DNA of 64,000 bases from Mayamaea pseudoterrestris (GCA_027923505.1 BROI01000006.1:434001-498000), one strand, 5' to 3'. Positions 19,849-30,244 are shown, counted from the stretch's first letter. The notes: generated from the sequence alone by a model not told the origin. Numbers and translations: made by a program.

Positions 19849-22800
19849 TTACTCGGCATATGCAACTGGTCGACTACGTTCCAGTGGCGGCACTATCGTC
19901 ACAGCCACATCAGGTTGTGGATGATCACCTCCATTTTCGCAGAGTCGTTGATACAGACGCTCTTGCTCCATGATTGTTTGTTTTCGTACGCGAATGACAT
20001 CGTCCATTGTCCGACGACGAACCGTCGCCAAAGCAGCGTCCATCTCGGCGGTGTTCGCCCTTCGCGCTGATTCCAACAAGCTGAGTGTGACTTCCATCAT
20101 TTCGGTGCGCTCTCGCTCGAGCATTTGGCATCGCCCATATAACTGCTCGACCACCAGCTGCAGCGATACACTCCCATCACGATGACGATTCGGTTGAAGA
20201 GGCGTTTGAATCGGATCAGGTGGTGGTTCTTCCCGTTCTTGGTGCATGTACCGCTGGTCGCGTTGCTCGACTTGCTGACGACGCTGTGGACTGTGTGGAC
20301 GCCCTTTGACGGCGTCTGAAACGTCCATTACTGACCCGTCTTGCGAAGAAGCCTGTGAAGAGCCATCATCGGCTAGTTCGTGGTGATCCATCAAGTCTGA
20401 CATGCTTTGAAGCATCTCCAGTACATTCTGATCGCTGTCTCGGCCTTGGACCAGCTCTTGCAAGCCTTGTGCAAGAGCTAGCGCTTCTTCAAGCAATGGT
20501 GTTGAATCGTCGTAACTCTTGGTATTGCACTCATCAAAATCATCCAAACCGTGCGGCATGTCGGGTGCATTAAGAAGCGCCTGAATTTTCCTCTCGGCAA
20601 GTCGCAAATTCTTTTCATGATCCGCATTGAGTGCTTGCATGCGCATAATTTCGTCGCTGTATGCGTCAGCCTGGTCATTCAGCGTCAGAATCTCAGCCTC
20701 GGCATGAATCAATTGCGTCGATTTTTTCTCGAGTTCAATCTTGGCATGTTCCAATTCGGCGTGCAGCTCTGCAGCCTGTGAAACTTTGCGCTGTAGTTCC
20801 GTCATTGCGTCCTGGTACATGACGTCCTTTGGACCTGACACACCGCCACTTTCAACAAGACCAGTGAGCTGAGCACGCATCTCTCGAACTTCGCAAAGGA
20901 GACCTTCCTGTTGTTCTAATATTCGGGATGTTTCCGCAGATGATTTCATATCTTGTGCGACGGCTTCAACAAGCGACTTGATCTCCATGATAGCGTCAGC
21001 CTCCAACGTCAGCTCCGCTATGGTGTCATTCAAGCCATTCTGCATTTCCTCGACAGATGTTTTTAGCTCGGCAATGGATGAATTGTCCACAGACAGAGTC
21101 TTCGTCGCCGTTGATTCGACTGACGCCTTTATCGCCAGCATATCCGTATGTAGTCCGTCAATGAGCTGCGTAACGGACGCTAACAGCTGGTCGGAGGATT
21201 GGAGTCGCTCCTTTGTTTGGCTAATGGCCAGTTCCAGCTCACGAATACGGAAGTCCTTTTCTAATGTAATGCGTTGAATTTCGCTTGCAAGATTCAGCTT
21301 CGTTTGTAAGGCTTCACCCTTCACTTGGTGCAATTCTTCAGACAACTGCTTAACTTGCGTAATTGACTTCAAGTCGGGCTCGTCAAGTTTTGCTTTCAGG
21401 CTCTTCATTTCCACCGCATGTTGAGTTTTTAGTTCCTGGATGATCTTTTGCTCGCGACGGACAGCCTTCTGTAGATCTTTCGTTTCTTTTGCGAGTTTGT
21501 TCTGTAGATCCTCGACTTCGACTTCCTCGTGAAGTCGACTTTCGTCCAGCTGCGCCGACCACTCCTGCGCTTCGCGATCATATTTCTCCTTGAGGTCAGA
21601 ATAGAGATCTTTCTGATGACGTAGTTCACTTTCCATGTTTTGTAAAAGATCAAGCTCTGCTCTCAACGTGTTTATAATTTCCTCATCGCTTTTGATCGTC
21701 TCATGCGCAGCAGCAAGCTCTCGACGCAAATCTTCAGCGTTGATATTGCCACACTCAAGCAATTCATTCTTTTCCTGTGCAAAAGAATCCTTGAGTTCGC
21801 GTATCTCAGTCTCTAAATCTTCCTTAAGGCGGCGAACCCGACGTGTTTCGGCAAGGGATGCTTCTAGCTGCAACTTCCATTCACCCTTGCTTGTTGGACT
21901 TTGTCTCGCCTTCGCATCGTCAAATATAGCTTGGACTTCTGCTTCGTAGCTTTGTCTTAACGCGGCAAGTTCCAGCTGCAGACGTTCTGAATCGGCCAAC
22001 GCATCTTGCAGCTGTGCTTGGATCGTAGAATCGGTCGTCTGACCATCATGTGCCTTCTTTAGGTCGCGAACTTCTCCTTCGAGCGAACTTTTGATGTCTC
22101 GTAGTTTTCGGCCATCTGCTAGAGCAGCTTCAAGACGTAGCTTCCATTCGCCTCTATCATCAGCATGTTGCCGCTCAAGCGATCGAAGCTTGACATTTAA
22201 TTCCTTATTTTTGGCGAGGCACTCTTCAAGCTGTCTTGAATCATCAGCTTGTTGATTAAGCAATCTTCCCTCCAAATCGTCAATGACCGCAGTGTATTCG
22301 TCTCGGATCTCCTTCAAACGCTGCTCGTCGTCAGGCAATTGAGCACCATTTGCTTGATGTAAATTGCCCTCGCATGTCTGTGTCGCCGTCGTGGAACTAG
22401 TCTTCTTCAACTCAGCCTTGAGCTCTTCTACAATAGATCCAAACTCGTGTCGAATCTCATTGACTGTGTCGTCGGCCGCAGCTTCGGCTTCCTGCCATCG
22501 AGCGCGCTCCATTTCTAGCGTCTTTCGCAAGTTCTCTGCTTCTTGCTTGTATAGGTCACGTTCAGCGATAGCTCGGTCCAAACTTTCGTCCAGCTCCGAA
22601 TAGACTGACTCGACTGCAGGCGCGTCTGTTGATGTATCCTCAGTTTCATTCGCTTCGCCCAAGCGTTGCTTCACTGCCTTTAATTCTTTGCGTAGACTTT
22701 CTGCAGTCGTCTTGTAGGATGACTTGTCAGTGAGTAATTGCTGAATACTAATCTGCATAATATCCTTATCGTACAGCCACGCCTCGCGTTGGGCACGAAG

Positions 22801-24498
22801 CTTTTTTTCCTCTCGCGCTACTCGCTGCAGCTTATCGGAAGTGTTGCGCATGTCAACGTTGACTTGGCTGATATCCAAATTCAGCTGCTGTATGGTATGG
22901 TCGAGTATCTCCTTTTCCTGCAGCCACTCGCATCGTTCCGTATTCAATTGCTGCTCCAATAGCTGCAACAATTGCTTTTGTACCTTTTGCTTTTCCTTGC
23001 AATGCTTGTGATTCGTGTCACTGTACGAGTCCACCTCCTGCGCCAGTCGCTGCAGCTGCTTTTGCATGGCACCACTCAGTTTCTTGTCCTTTTGCAACTC
23101 GAGTTCAGCGTGCGACAATGCTCGCTCCCACTGCTCCTTTTCGTACTCGAAATCTTGCACGCGCTGCTCCAGCTCGCCAAGCCTTTGAATCGCTTGCGCC
23201 GTGTCAAAGGATACTTCGACGCCATTCGTCGCAGCACCCGCCGCGGTTCGATGCAACGCGTTTCGCTCGTCGACGGTATAGTTGGTGTAGTTGCCCATGG
23301 TGGAAGCCGTCACCATGGTGGTGCCACTCGAGACTGACGCAATCGTGTCAATTCCATTGTTTATATCATCTTGTCCATTTGGTTTGTTGCGTTGCTCATC
23401 CTCCCAAACCAGCCGCTCCTCGAGCCACTGTATGCGCTGCTCAATGGACTCGCGCAGCTCCGACTTTAAATGCTTGCCTTGAATCTTGGCGACGCGCAAG
23501 TCGTCCTTCCACTTGTAGCGCTCCTCGTCGTGACTATTCTGCAAACGCTGGACAATGTTCATCCACCAACTGGATTGAGATGATGGCTGTGCCGCGTCAG
23601 TCTTGTTAGTGTTGTTCATGTTTTCGTCGTGATGGTTCAACAGCGACGACGATTTGCGCTTGTGGTGATTGCCATGTTCCATGCTCAGTTGCGTTTCTTG
23701 ATCGTCGTCGTAGTATTCCTCCTCTTCTTCGTCCTGCTCGTATTCCTCGCTCCTCCTCGCCGGCTGACACGCGGCGGCTTGCTTGGCTTGGTTCATGCTG
23801 TTTTGCAACACTTGCATGGACACGTCAAGGCAGTCGACGGATGGCACGTCTTGATGATGATTGTCATGCGCCTGGCAGAGTAGCGAGTCTAGTTCCTGCT
23901 CGTGAAAGGTCCATGATTCGTTTCGGTCATGGTATTTTTCCTGCCGCGTGTTAATTTGCGTAGCTTCGCTACTGGATCGTCGTCGGGGTAACGTAGGAGA
24001 TGATGCTGCTGGTGCAGTCTGCAGTGACGCTGGCTTGGTTGGCGACGGACTAGTGGTAGCTGCTACTGCTACAACACTTGACGTTTGCATGAGCCCCGTC
24101 GCCGACAGAGTCATGGTGGTATCGACGCTGCCGGCGACACTGTTGTTGGTGTTGTGATTCTTGAGCGGCGTCGTGGGTGGACGTTGTTGCGTCGAGGATC
24201 TATGTGAACTGCCACTGCTGCTGCGGCGGCTGTTGCTGCGACGCACCGTCCTCTTGGGTGGCAAGGCACTCGCCGACTCGGGAGATGGAGCGGCAGCGTA
24301 ACTGCTGGATGTTTTGACGCTGCTGACGCTTGCAGTAGTTTTGGTTTTCTTGTCCTTGCTCGTGCTTGCTACCGAGTGAACATCTCCTGGTGCATCGACT
24401 GCCGCTTTGGTAAAGTGCTGCTGTCCAGACTCGAGATTCGCCATGCGCGGAGTTTTGGCAGCCCCCGCCGCAATGGATGCTTCCGATACGGATGACAT
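19849..24498 (-). CDS. Large coiled-coil protein
   Basis: Single-exon frame of 1,549 aa from ATG 24498 (the open frame continues six bases upstream to a TTG). The first roughly 300 residues are disordered and Ser/Thr/Pro-rich with basic SRR clusters. From about 330 to 1330 the protein is a near-continuous coiled coil with heptads rich in Glu, Lys, Leu, Gln, interrupted by short repeats of a GEWKLRLEAALADGRKLRDI-type unit (a second copy reads GEWKLQLEASLAETRRVRRL). The tail contains another helix (LQLVVEQLYGRCQMLERER). Proteins like this act as centrosome, spindle, Golgi-tether or cytoskeletal scaffolds. The sequence does not decide which. No motor or membrane domain is present. The stop is 61 nt from that of the PDZ gene. 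Confidence 0.8.
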   Translation of the reverse strand: MSSVSEASIAAGAAKTPRMANLESGQQHFTKAAVDAPGDVHSVASTSKDKKTKTTASVSSVKTSSSYAAAPSPESASALPPKRTVRRSNSRRSSSGSSHRSSTQQRPPTTPLKNHNTNNSVAGSVDTTMTLSATGLMQTSSVVAVAATTSPSPTKPASLQTAPAASSPTLPRRRSSSEATQINTRQEKYHDRNESWTFHEQELDSLLCQAHDNHHQDVPSVDCLDVSMQVLQNSMNQAKQAAACQPARRSEEYEQDEEEEEYYDDDQETQLSMEHGNHHKRKSSSLLNHHDENMNNTNKTDAAQPSSQSSWWMNIVQRLQNSHDEERYKWKDDLRVAKIQGKHLKSELRESIEQRIQWLEERLVWEDEQRNKPNGQDDINNGIDTIASVSSGTTMVTASTMGNYTNYTVDERNALHRTAAGAATNGVEVSFDTAQAIQRLGELEQRVQDFEYEKEQWERALSHAELELQKDKKLSGAMQKQLQRLAQEVDSYSDTNHKHCKEKQKVQKQLLQLLEQQLNTERCEWLQEKEILDHTIQQLNLDISQVNVDMRNTSDKLQRVAREEKKLRAQREAWLYDKDIMQISIQQLLTDKSSYKTTAESLRKELKAVKQRLGEANETEDTSTDAPAVESVYSELDESLDRAIAERDLYKQEAENLRKTLEMERARWQEAEAAADDTVNEIRHEFGSIVEELKAELKKTSSTTATQTCEGNLHQANGAQLPDDEQRLKEIRDEYTAVIDDLEGRLLNQQADDSRQLEECLAKNKELNVKLRSLERQHADDRGEWKLRLEAALADGRKLRDIKSSLEGEVRDLKKAHDGQTTDSTIQAQLQDALADSERLQLELAALRQSYEAEVQAIFDDAKARQSPTSKGEWKLQLEASLAETRRVRRLKEDLETEIRELKDSFAQEKNELLECGNINAEDLRRELAAAHETIKSDEEIINTLRAELDLLQNMESELRHQKDLYSDLKEKYDREAQEWSAQLDESRLHEEVEVEDLQNKLAKETKDLQKAVRREQKIIQELKTQHAVEMKSLKAKLDEPDLKSITQVKQLSEELHQVKGEALQTKLNLASEIQRITLEKDFRIRELELAISQTKERLQSSDQLLASVTQLIDGLHTDMLAIKASVESTATKTLSVDNSSIAELKTSVEEMQNGLNDTIAELTLEADAIMEIKSLVEAVAQDMKSSAETSRILEQQEGLLCEVREMRAQLTGLVESGGVSGPKDVMYQDAMTELQRKVSQAAELHAELEHAKIELEKKSTQLIHAEAEILTLNDQADAYSDEIMRMQALNADHEKNLRLAERKIQALLNAPDMPHGLDDFDECNTKSYDDSTPLLEEALALAQGLQELVQGRDSDQNVLEMLQSMSDLMDHHELADDGSSQASSQDGSVMDVSDAVKGRPHSPQRRQQVEQRDQRYMHQEREEPPPDPIQTPLQPNRHRDGSVSLQLVVEQLYGRCQMLERERTEMMEVTLSLLESARRANTAEMDAALATVRRRTMDDVIRVRKQTIMEQERLYQRLCENGGDHPQPDVAVTIVPPLERSRPVAYAE

Positions 24499-24934
24499 GA
24501 TCAATTGCCTCGTTTATTGTTGCCTCTATTTATTTCTGTTTGCTCCTCACGACGGCTTGTTTACAAGTTGACTCCAAAACAATATTCGATCACCAATATA
24601 TAAAATCCAAACGTATCCGATCCTATCCAGTCCAATCAGTCAGCACCTTAGTTGCAGGACCGTCGTTTGCCGCAAAAGGCAAAAAGTCGCTTAAGCGCTT
24701 GCTATGAATGTCGTGCCGTGCCCTCGTTTGGAGCCGATGCGCCATTGTCGCTCGCAGAGCTCATCGATTGCGGTTGCTGGCCGGCCGAACGTATCTTCAC
24801 ACGTGCCGCACGCCGGTCTGGCTTAGAACTGGTGCGACACTTTCGACAGCCGCACACACGCTCATCATGCTTTGATGGATCATGATGACAAGCTGATCTG
24901 CTTCCTCTTTGTCACACAAGTACCATCACCTATC
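24499..24934. promoter_or_regulatory. Divergent promoter region, coiled-coil / LRR genes
   Basis: 436-nt head-to-head gap. A TATA-like string (ATATATAAAATCC) lies near 24597-24608, about 330 nt upstream of the LRR start. An open frame at 24652-24885 shows no protein-like signal. Confidence 0.35.
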
Positions 24935-26020
24935 ATGTCACTTCGACTGCAGCAACCACAACGAAATGTCTTTCACTCTCCAATGCGACTGATTCTATTA
25001 GTCATTGCAATTTTCTCACTCGTCGCATCAACAGCAGCTGCTGCCAAGAAGACCAAGGCGTATACGGACGACTCGACGCCGACGGAGCGCTTGCTGCGTT
25101 TGTGCGTTACGAGCGGAAGCGGCGTCATACCACGCAGCGGCCGCCGCTACAAGCAACTCCAGTTACTAAAAGCCGCCTCGGGGGAAGCATCACTGTTGTT
25201 GAGCAATTCACCGCAGAACCAAGCCGCCTGCTGGATCTTGTTTCGCGATGGCGGCGGCAAGCGCACCAACAAGCGCAAGTTGCTGCAGCGCTACGCGTTG
25301 GCGACGCTGCATTACGCGACCACCAAGAGTGACACGAAGCCGTGGGACTGGAACATGGCCAATGACGCTTCCGAACAAGTGCGGGCGCGGAGGGGAGACT
25401 GGATGAGCACCAAGTTGCACGAGTGTCAGTGGTACGGCGTGCAGTGCAGTCGACGCACCGTCGTGGGATTGAGTCTGGGGTTTTTGAGTTTGGATGGTTT
25501 GCTGCCGCGTGAATTGTCCTTGCTGACGGAGCTCAAGGAGCTGGATGTGCATGGGTGTGACTTGCAAGGCGTTGTGCCGCACAAGATGATGGCCAGTCTT
25601 GGCAAATTGGAGTATTTGCGCTTGCATATGAATGGGTTCTTTGGGGCCATTCATCGGGAGATTGCTGGCATGTCGTCGCTCAAGCAGCTGGTGCTGTTTG
25701 GAAACTACATTGCTGGTACGATTCCTACGGAACTGACGCAGCTTTCCAAGCTTGAAGTCATTGACTTGTACGCCAACCAGCTTTCCGGCACGATACCCTC
25801 TCAACTCGCCACGCTGAAAAAGCTCAAGTCGTTGGATGTTCACGACAACAACTTGGTGGGAACAATGCCCAAGGAGATCTGTGCATTGAAACTGGATGAG
25901 CTCGTCGCTGACTGTCTTGGACCAAATCCGGAAGTGAGATGCGACTGCTGCACCAGGTGCTGCAAAGGTTTACCAGAAATGAAGTGTGTTGATGTTGCAA
26001 CGGGAGTTGTAGTAAAGTAA
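24935..26020 (+). CDS. Secreted leucine-rich-repeat protein
   Basis: 361 aa from ATG 24935. An in-frame ATG at 24872 also exists but would push the signal peptide inward. After a signal peptide (about 22-38, LILLVIAIFSLVASTAAAA) comes a cap region with the plant-type LRR entry pattern (HECQWYGVQC). About six repeats of the plant extracellular class follow (GLSLGFLSLDGLLPRELSLL, LKQLVLFGNYIAGTIPTEL, LEVIDLYANQLSGTIPSQL, LKSLDVHDNNLVGTMPKEI). The C-terminal cap LVADCLGPNPEVRCDCCTRC is Cys-rich and typical of algal LRR proteins. No kinase or membrane anchor is present, so a secreted or wall-bound binding protein is likely. The ligand is unknown. Confidence 0.82.
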   Translation: MSLRLQQPQRNVFHSPMRLILLVIAIFSLVASTAAAAKKTKAYTDDSTPTERLLRLCVTSGSGVIPRSGRRYKQLQLLKAASGEASLLLSNSPQNQAACWILFRDGGGKRTNKRKLLQRYALATLHYATTKSDTKPWDWNMANDASEQVRARRGDWMSTKLHECQWYGVQCSRRTVVGLSLGFLSLDGLLPRELSLLTELKELDVHGCDLQGVVPHKMMASLGKLEYLRLHMNGFFGAIHREIAGMSSLKQLVLFGNYIAGTIPTELTQLSKLEVIDLYANQLSGTIPSQLATLKKLKSLDVHDNNLVGTMPKEICALKLDELVADCLGPNPEVRCDCCTRCCKGLPEMKCVDVATGVVVK

Positions 26021-26840
26021 ATAATAGCAACTGTACATTTTTACAAGCTAGGTCTGCATCGCGCATTGATTGTCGGGCGCGTCGCGTGCGAAACGAATGT
26101 TCACAGTGCTGTATTTCCTGCGCACTCATTTTATGTTTAGCCTTGATGTTCAAAGCTGCTTGCATTATATTACTATAAGGTCTTTAACTACATTGTTAGG
26201 TATATGTCATGGACATGGACGAAATCCAAGCTTTCACGCACGCTGCTTGAAAACACGTACGGTAGGTAATTTCGGGTAATCCTCTTGACCAGCATCTAAT
26301 TAATTCTCTTTCGTTGACAACGTAATCCATGTGCGGCTATTCCACTCCTATAGCCTTTTAGAGCACAGTAGGTGTCTTGGCAGCGACCATTGGAAACGTA
26401 GCTAGCATCTCCACTTGGAACTGCCTCCTCCGACCACAGTTCCGCGTCGGCGGAGTCGCGCAACTTCAATCCACGTGTCGGTTGAAGTTCAAGTTTCACC
26501 GAGAGACACGCGTGGTCGAATTTGTTTCTTGCCAGCTTGTATTGCCTCGGAGGTCAAGGCAATACTCGAGATCATGTTGCACCTCCTTTCTCGAATCTGT
26601 CATTCATCGTCACGTTCAAGTTGAATGTCCAACCTCAAGCGTCGCGCGTCGTTGCTAATGGCCCCGGTGCCGTTTCATGGTTCGCGTTGACTCAGCTAAA
26701 AGGTCGTGGAAGAAAGCGAGACGAGACGCCAATCATCCAAGACGCTTGCCGCTTGATAATCTCGGTCTCTCTCGCTAGCGAGACGTCTCTATTGACTAGC
26801 AGTCTCGTTATACAAACGGTAGAAAGGAGTTTCTTCAATC
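26021..26840. other. Long intergenic region upstream of polyQ gene
   Basis: 820 nt without a supported gene, among the longest such gaps in the window. Plus-strand frames reaching 130 codons (26522-26923) lack protein-like composition and overlap the next gene in another frame. A short hairpin (ATTGCCT...AGGCAAT, about 26543-26565) is present. It probably holds a long 5' leader and promoter. Confidence 0.4.
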
Positions 26841-28694
26841 ATGAATCGTTCAGAGAAGCGTCAGGCGGAGCAAGACTCGCCCGTGGCAAGCAACAAGCGG
26901 CAGCGAAACGCGCGAGTCATTGAGACGAGACAACCAGACGGAGGCAACAACGGCCAGTATCGCTCCGCAGTGGAGATTAGCAACAGCAGCATGACGTCTT
27001 CGACTTCCTCATTGGCCGCTTCGTTGGCGGGCAAGCAGCAGCAGCAGCAGCAGCAGCAGCATGTTTCCAGCGGCGAAACAGCTTCTCCGCAAGCTCCCAA
27101 GGGAAACGTGCTGGAGCAGTTGCTCGGTCGACATGTTTCCGCAACGACGCCTGCAAGTCTTCCACTCGACGTGAATCGTTTGCATGGCGCTAATGCAACA
27201 TTAACATATGCGCAGCAGCTGCAGCAGGCGGCCAGTGCCATGCAGCAACCAAACGCGCAGATTGCCGATTTGCTGTCGAACCAAATATTGATGCAGCGGC
27301 AACGACAGTTGCATGAGCAGCTTTCATCGCAGGACGCTACCACCTCGTACTATCTAATGCTGCAGCAGCAGCAACATCAGGCGCGCTTGCATGCCATGTT
27401 GGGGAATCACAATGGCGTATTGGCAAGTAGCGGCAATGCGTCACTTGGCGCCCAGCAGGCGGCTCTGTTGCGCAACGCGGGCTTGCTGCCAGGAAACGAT
27501 TCGCTGACGGGCCTCAACTCCAACAGCCTTTGGGACTTGATTTCGTCGCGAGAAGCGCAGCAGCAGCATGCCAGTCTTCAGCAGCAGCAGCAGTTGCTCA
27601 TGCAGCAGCAGCTTCAACAACAACAGCAGCTGCTGGCGCAGCAGGGGCTCAAAGGTGCCCTTGGTTTGGGAGGAGGCTTGTCCACGGAAACGTCACGAAT
27701 GATGGAAGCACTCATGCTGGAGCAGCAGCTGCTGGGGGCGAACCGGTCGTACGCGGCTCGAGGAATCTCACTGTATCCAACCGATGGTCTCTTTCGACAG
27801 CAAAGCATGCCAATGCCAGTACTTACCAATCAAGTCTCTGACAATAATCCGCTGTCAAATATGGTGGCGGAAGCCTCGATGCGGCTAGCGCGGCAGCAGC
27901 AGCAAGATGCGCAAGCGCGACAAGGCAACATTGTCGCACCAGAAGGATCGGCCGCGGCGCGTGAGCACCGACGCAATCCGTCTCACTCATCGCTCGCCAT
28001 GCCGCCGCCGTCGGGCGAATCCAGAGACAACAACACCAAACACATCAATTCCAAAAGCATGACGAATCGCAAAGTCATTCCCATGGCGACACCAGCTGAC
28101 AAGACAACTCTTTCAGAATACCAATGCTTGGTGCGCGAGCAAATCATCTTTTTCGCCGCATCCGCCGATGACATTCACGAGTCCGTCCAGGGCCGCAACC
28201 GTCCCATTGTGCTGGGCCAGGTTGGCATTCACTGCGTCCGCTGCTGGCACGAGCAGCATGATCGCAATCGCTTCATCCGCCAAAAGCCGCGCGGGGCCAG
28301 CTACTACCCCAGCAAACTATCTGGTATATACCAAGCGGCGCAAAACATGGTGACGAACCACTTTATGGATAGTTGCCGCAGCTTGCCGTTGGACGTGAAA
28401 ACCAAGCTTGCGGCGCCGCGCAGCTTTAACCCAACGGCGGAACCCATGACGCATCACAATCCGCCGCTCATCATCAAGCGCGGCTGGTCCACCTCAAACG
28501 CTGGAGGTGGTAAACAGTACTGGGCGAACGCGGCGCAAAAGTTGGGTATTGTAGAAACGGAGGAACATGGGTTGGTGTTTCAGAATAGTAGTGACGAGGA
28601 GGTCGAAAGTACGGACGCGGCTGCTACTGCGGGCGCTGTCGGCACGGGGGGTGATAAAGATGAGGAGAAAACTCTTGAACAAAAGACAGAATAA
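26841..28694 (+). CDS. PolyQ protein with conserved CxxC domain, putative nuclear regulator
   Basis: Single-exon 617-aa protein. The first two-thirds are Gln/Leu/Met-rich with CAG-coded Gln runs and a basic SNKRQRNAR stretch near the start that could be a nuclear signal. Residues about 420-525 form a compact domain: LSEYQCLVREQIIFFAAS, then GRNRPIVLGQVGIHCVRC, then GASYYPSKLSGIYQAAQNM and SCRSLPLDVKTKL. The CxxC and the YYPSKLSGIYQAAQNM block belong to a domain I recall from many diatom proteins of unknown function. The tail is acidic. A role in transcription or chromatin is plausible from the polyQ architecture but unproven. Confidence 0.75.
   Translation: MNRSEKRQAEQDSPVASNKRQRNARVIETRQPDGGNNGQYRSAVEISNSSMTSSTSSLAASLAGKQQQQQQQQHVSSGETASPQAPKGNVLEQLLGRHVSATTPASLPLDVNRLHGANATLTYAQQLQQAASAMQQPNAQIADLLSNQILMQRQRQLHEQLSSQDATTSYYLMLQQQQHQARLHAMLGNHNGVLASSGNASLGAQQAALLRNAGLLPGNDSLTGLNSNSLWDLISSREAQQQHASLQQQQQLLMQQQLQQQQQLLAQQGLKGALGLGGGLSTETSRMMEALMLEQQLLGANRSYAARGISLYPTDGLFRQQSMPMPVLTNQVSDNNPLSNMVAEASMRLARQQQQDAQARQGNIVAPEGSAAAREHRRNPSHSSLAMPPPSGESRDNNTKHINSKSMTNRKVIPMATPADKTTLSEYQCLVREQIIFFAASADDIHESVQGRNRPIVLGQVGIHCVRCWHEQHDRNRFIRQKPRGASYYPSKLSGIYQAAQNMVTNHFMDSCRSLPLDVKTKLAAPRSFNPTAEPMTHHNPPLIIKRGWSTSNAGGGKQYWANAAQKLGIVETEEHGLVFQNSSDEEVESTDAAATAGAVGTGGDKDEEKTLEQKTE
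27036..27059 (+). repeat. (CAG)8 polyglutamine run
   Basis: Eight pure CAG codons follow GGC AAG and give eight Gln residues. Interrupted CAG/CAA runs recur at about 27360-27380, 27556-27640 and 27893-27904 in the same gene. Pure CAG tracts are prone to length variation. Confidence 0.9.
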
Positions 28695-28822
28695 ACATTT
28701 GAATATAAAAGATATACAATTTTATACGAGGGGATGATATGATATGTATGGTACAACCATATGATTAAAGAAAAGTCATTGAATGTACACGACCAGATTA
28801 GCATTTTAGTGTAGTAAAGTAT

Positions 28823-30244
28823 TTACGTTCCAAATCGCCTCCTTCTCCCATGCGCATATGATCGCATAACCTTCAACAAATCCTTCTTGCTAAACTCGGG
28901 CCAGTGACAGTCCAGAAAGAAGAGTTCCGTGTACGCTAGCTGCCACAGCAAAAAGTTGCTGATGCGTTCCTCCCCCGACGTTCGAATGAGCACATCCGGA
29001 TCACTGGTGTGACTCGTCAGCAGCGCCAACTGCAAGTCGCCTTCGGAAATGTTGGCAGCGACGCGCTGACCCGACACGCATTCCTGCGCCAACTGGCGAC
29101 ACGCGTTGACAATCTCTCCGCGGCCACCGTACGAAAGGCAAATGTTCATCTCCAAACCACCGTGGCAGTGCGCCGTGTCATGTTGCAGCTTGTGTAAGCT
29201 CTCCTTGACGTGTTGCGGAATGTGCGATTCGTCCGTCGACAAGATTTTGACGCGCATGTTGCGCTTCAGAGCTTGCTCGCGTATTTGGTCACAGTGTTGC
29301 ACAAACAGCGCCATGAGCGCAGCAACTTCCGCCGGATCGCGGCGCCAGTTTTCCGTGGAAAAGGCAAAGACGGTCAAGACTTTGACATGTTCGGCCATGC
29401 ACCACTTGGCGACTTGCAGCAGCTTTTCGCCGCCGCATTGGTGTCCGGACGTGGCGCTGCCGTAGACTTGGTTGCCGTACCGTCGATTGCCGTCCATGAT
29501 GATGGCCACGTGGCGCGGGACTTGGCGTTCGTCGAGGCCGCTCTCGCAACGTGTGTACTCGTCGTCGTCGTCGTCGTGCAGCGACTCAAGCTTGGTCAAT
29601 TTTTCGCGCTCATTCATGCTAGAACTTTCGTCTTGATTCACAATGCATGCCGGCTGCCGGAACACAGCATGACACGCGGCCGTCCACCATGCCTTTAGTC
29701 GCATGCAATACATCAGCAGCCACGTCCTTCTACTTCTTCTTGTAACTTTTCTACTTCTTGTCGTCCTTCCAAAATAGTAACCCATGAGCGCACCAATACA
29801 TAGCGGCAGCAGCGCCAACACAATGGGGCGCGCATAGTAGCTAGATGCCAGCTTCATAACGAGCAGCTTGGTCCAACGCAAAATGTTCGTCAATAGCTGC
29901 AGCGGCGAGGAGGATAAGTCATTATTCCTGCAAGTGCAAGTGCTGTCACTACTGGAACAGTGGAGCGCCGAACTGAGCAGACTGGCATTGTCGTCGCCAT
30001 GGTTGGCAATCGTCATGGTTTCGCGAAACGCAACGTGCGAGGCGGCATTCAGCATTGTTACATCCTGGTGCCACGTCGTGTAACGTTCCACACTCTCGTC
30101 GTCGCTGCTGTAAATGACTTGGAACATGTTAGACAATCTCTTTTTGTTGTTCATGTTGATCAGAGTGATGCAACATACTTGTACGAGTTCATGGTCGATC
30201 GGCCATTTTTCGTTTCGTCGTCGTCGCAGATTCGCACGCGGCAT
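28823..30244 (-). CDS. cis-Prenyltransferase (undecaprenyl/dehydrodolichyl diphosphate synthase family)
   Basis: The C-terminal half has all family blocks: HVAIIMDGNRRYG (Asp at about 251 is the catalytic aspartate), SGHQCGGEKL, VLTVFAFSTENWRR, LEMNICLSYGGRGEIVNA, DPDVLIRTSGEERISNFLLW and ELFFLDCHWPEF. The enzyme condenses IPP units onto farnesyl diphosphate to make long cis-polyprenyl diphosphates, the precursor of dolichol. The roughly 230-residue N-extension is unusual in length. It contains a membrane segment (PIVLALLPLCIGALMGYYF), fitting ER attachment. The start is uncertain: ATGs at 30244, 30154 and 30127 are in frame, and the upstream part overlaps the leader of the divergent decarboxylase gene, so a later start is likely. 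Confidence 0.9.
   Translation of the reverse strand: MPRANLRRRRNEKWPIDHELVQVCCITLINMNNKKRLSNMFQVIYSSDDESVERYTTWHQDVTMLNAASHVAFRETMTIANHGDDNASLLSSALHCSSSDSTCTCRNNDLSSSPLQLLTNILRWTKLLVMKLASSYYARPIVLALLPLCIGALMGYYFGRTTRSRKVTRRSRRTWLLMYCMRLKAWWTAACHAVFRQPACIVNQDESSSMNEREKLTKLESLHDDDDDEYTRCESGLDERQVPRHVAIIMDGNRRYGNQVYGSATSGHQCGGEKLLQVAKWCMAEHVKVLTVFAFSTENWRRDPAEVAALMALFVQHCDQIREQALKRNMRVKILSTDESHIPQHVKESLHKLQHDTAHCHGGLEMNICLSYGGRGEIVNACRQLAQECVSGQRVAANISEGDLQLALLTSHTSDPDVLIRTSGEERISNFLLWQLAYTELFFLDCHWPEFSKKDLLKVMRSYAHGRRRRFGT

Noticed and set aside
23118-23609. 163-codon plus-strand frame
   Set aside because: Antisense to the long coiled-coil gene.
25208-25843. 211-codon minus-strand frame
   Set aside because: Antisense to the LRR repeats; its regular look comes from the repeat on the other strand.
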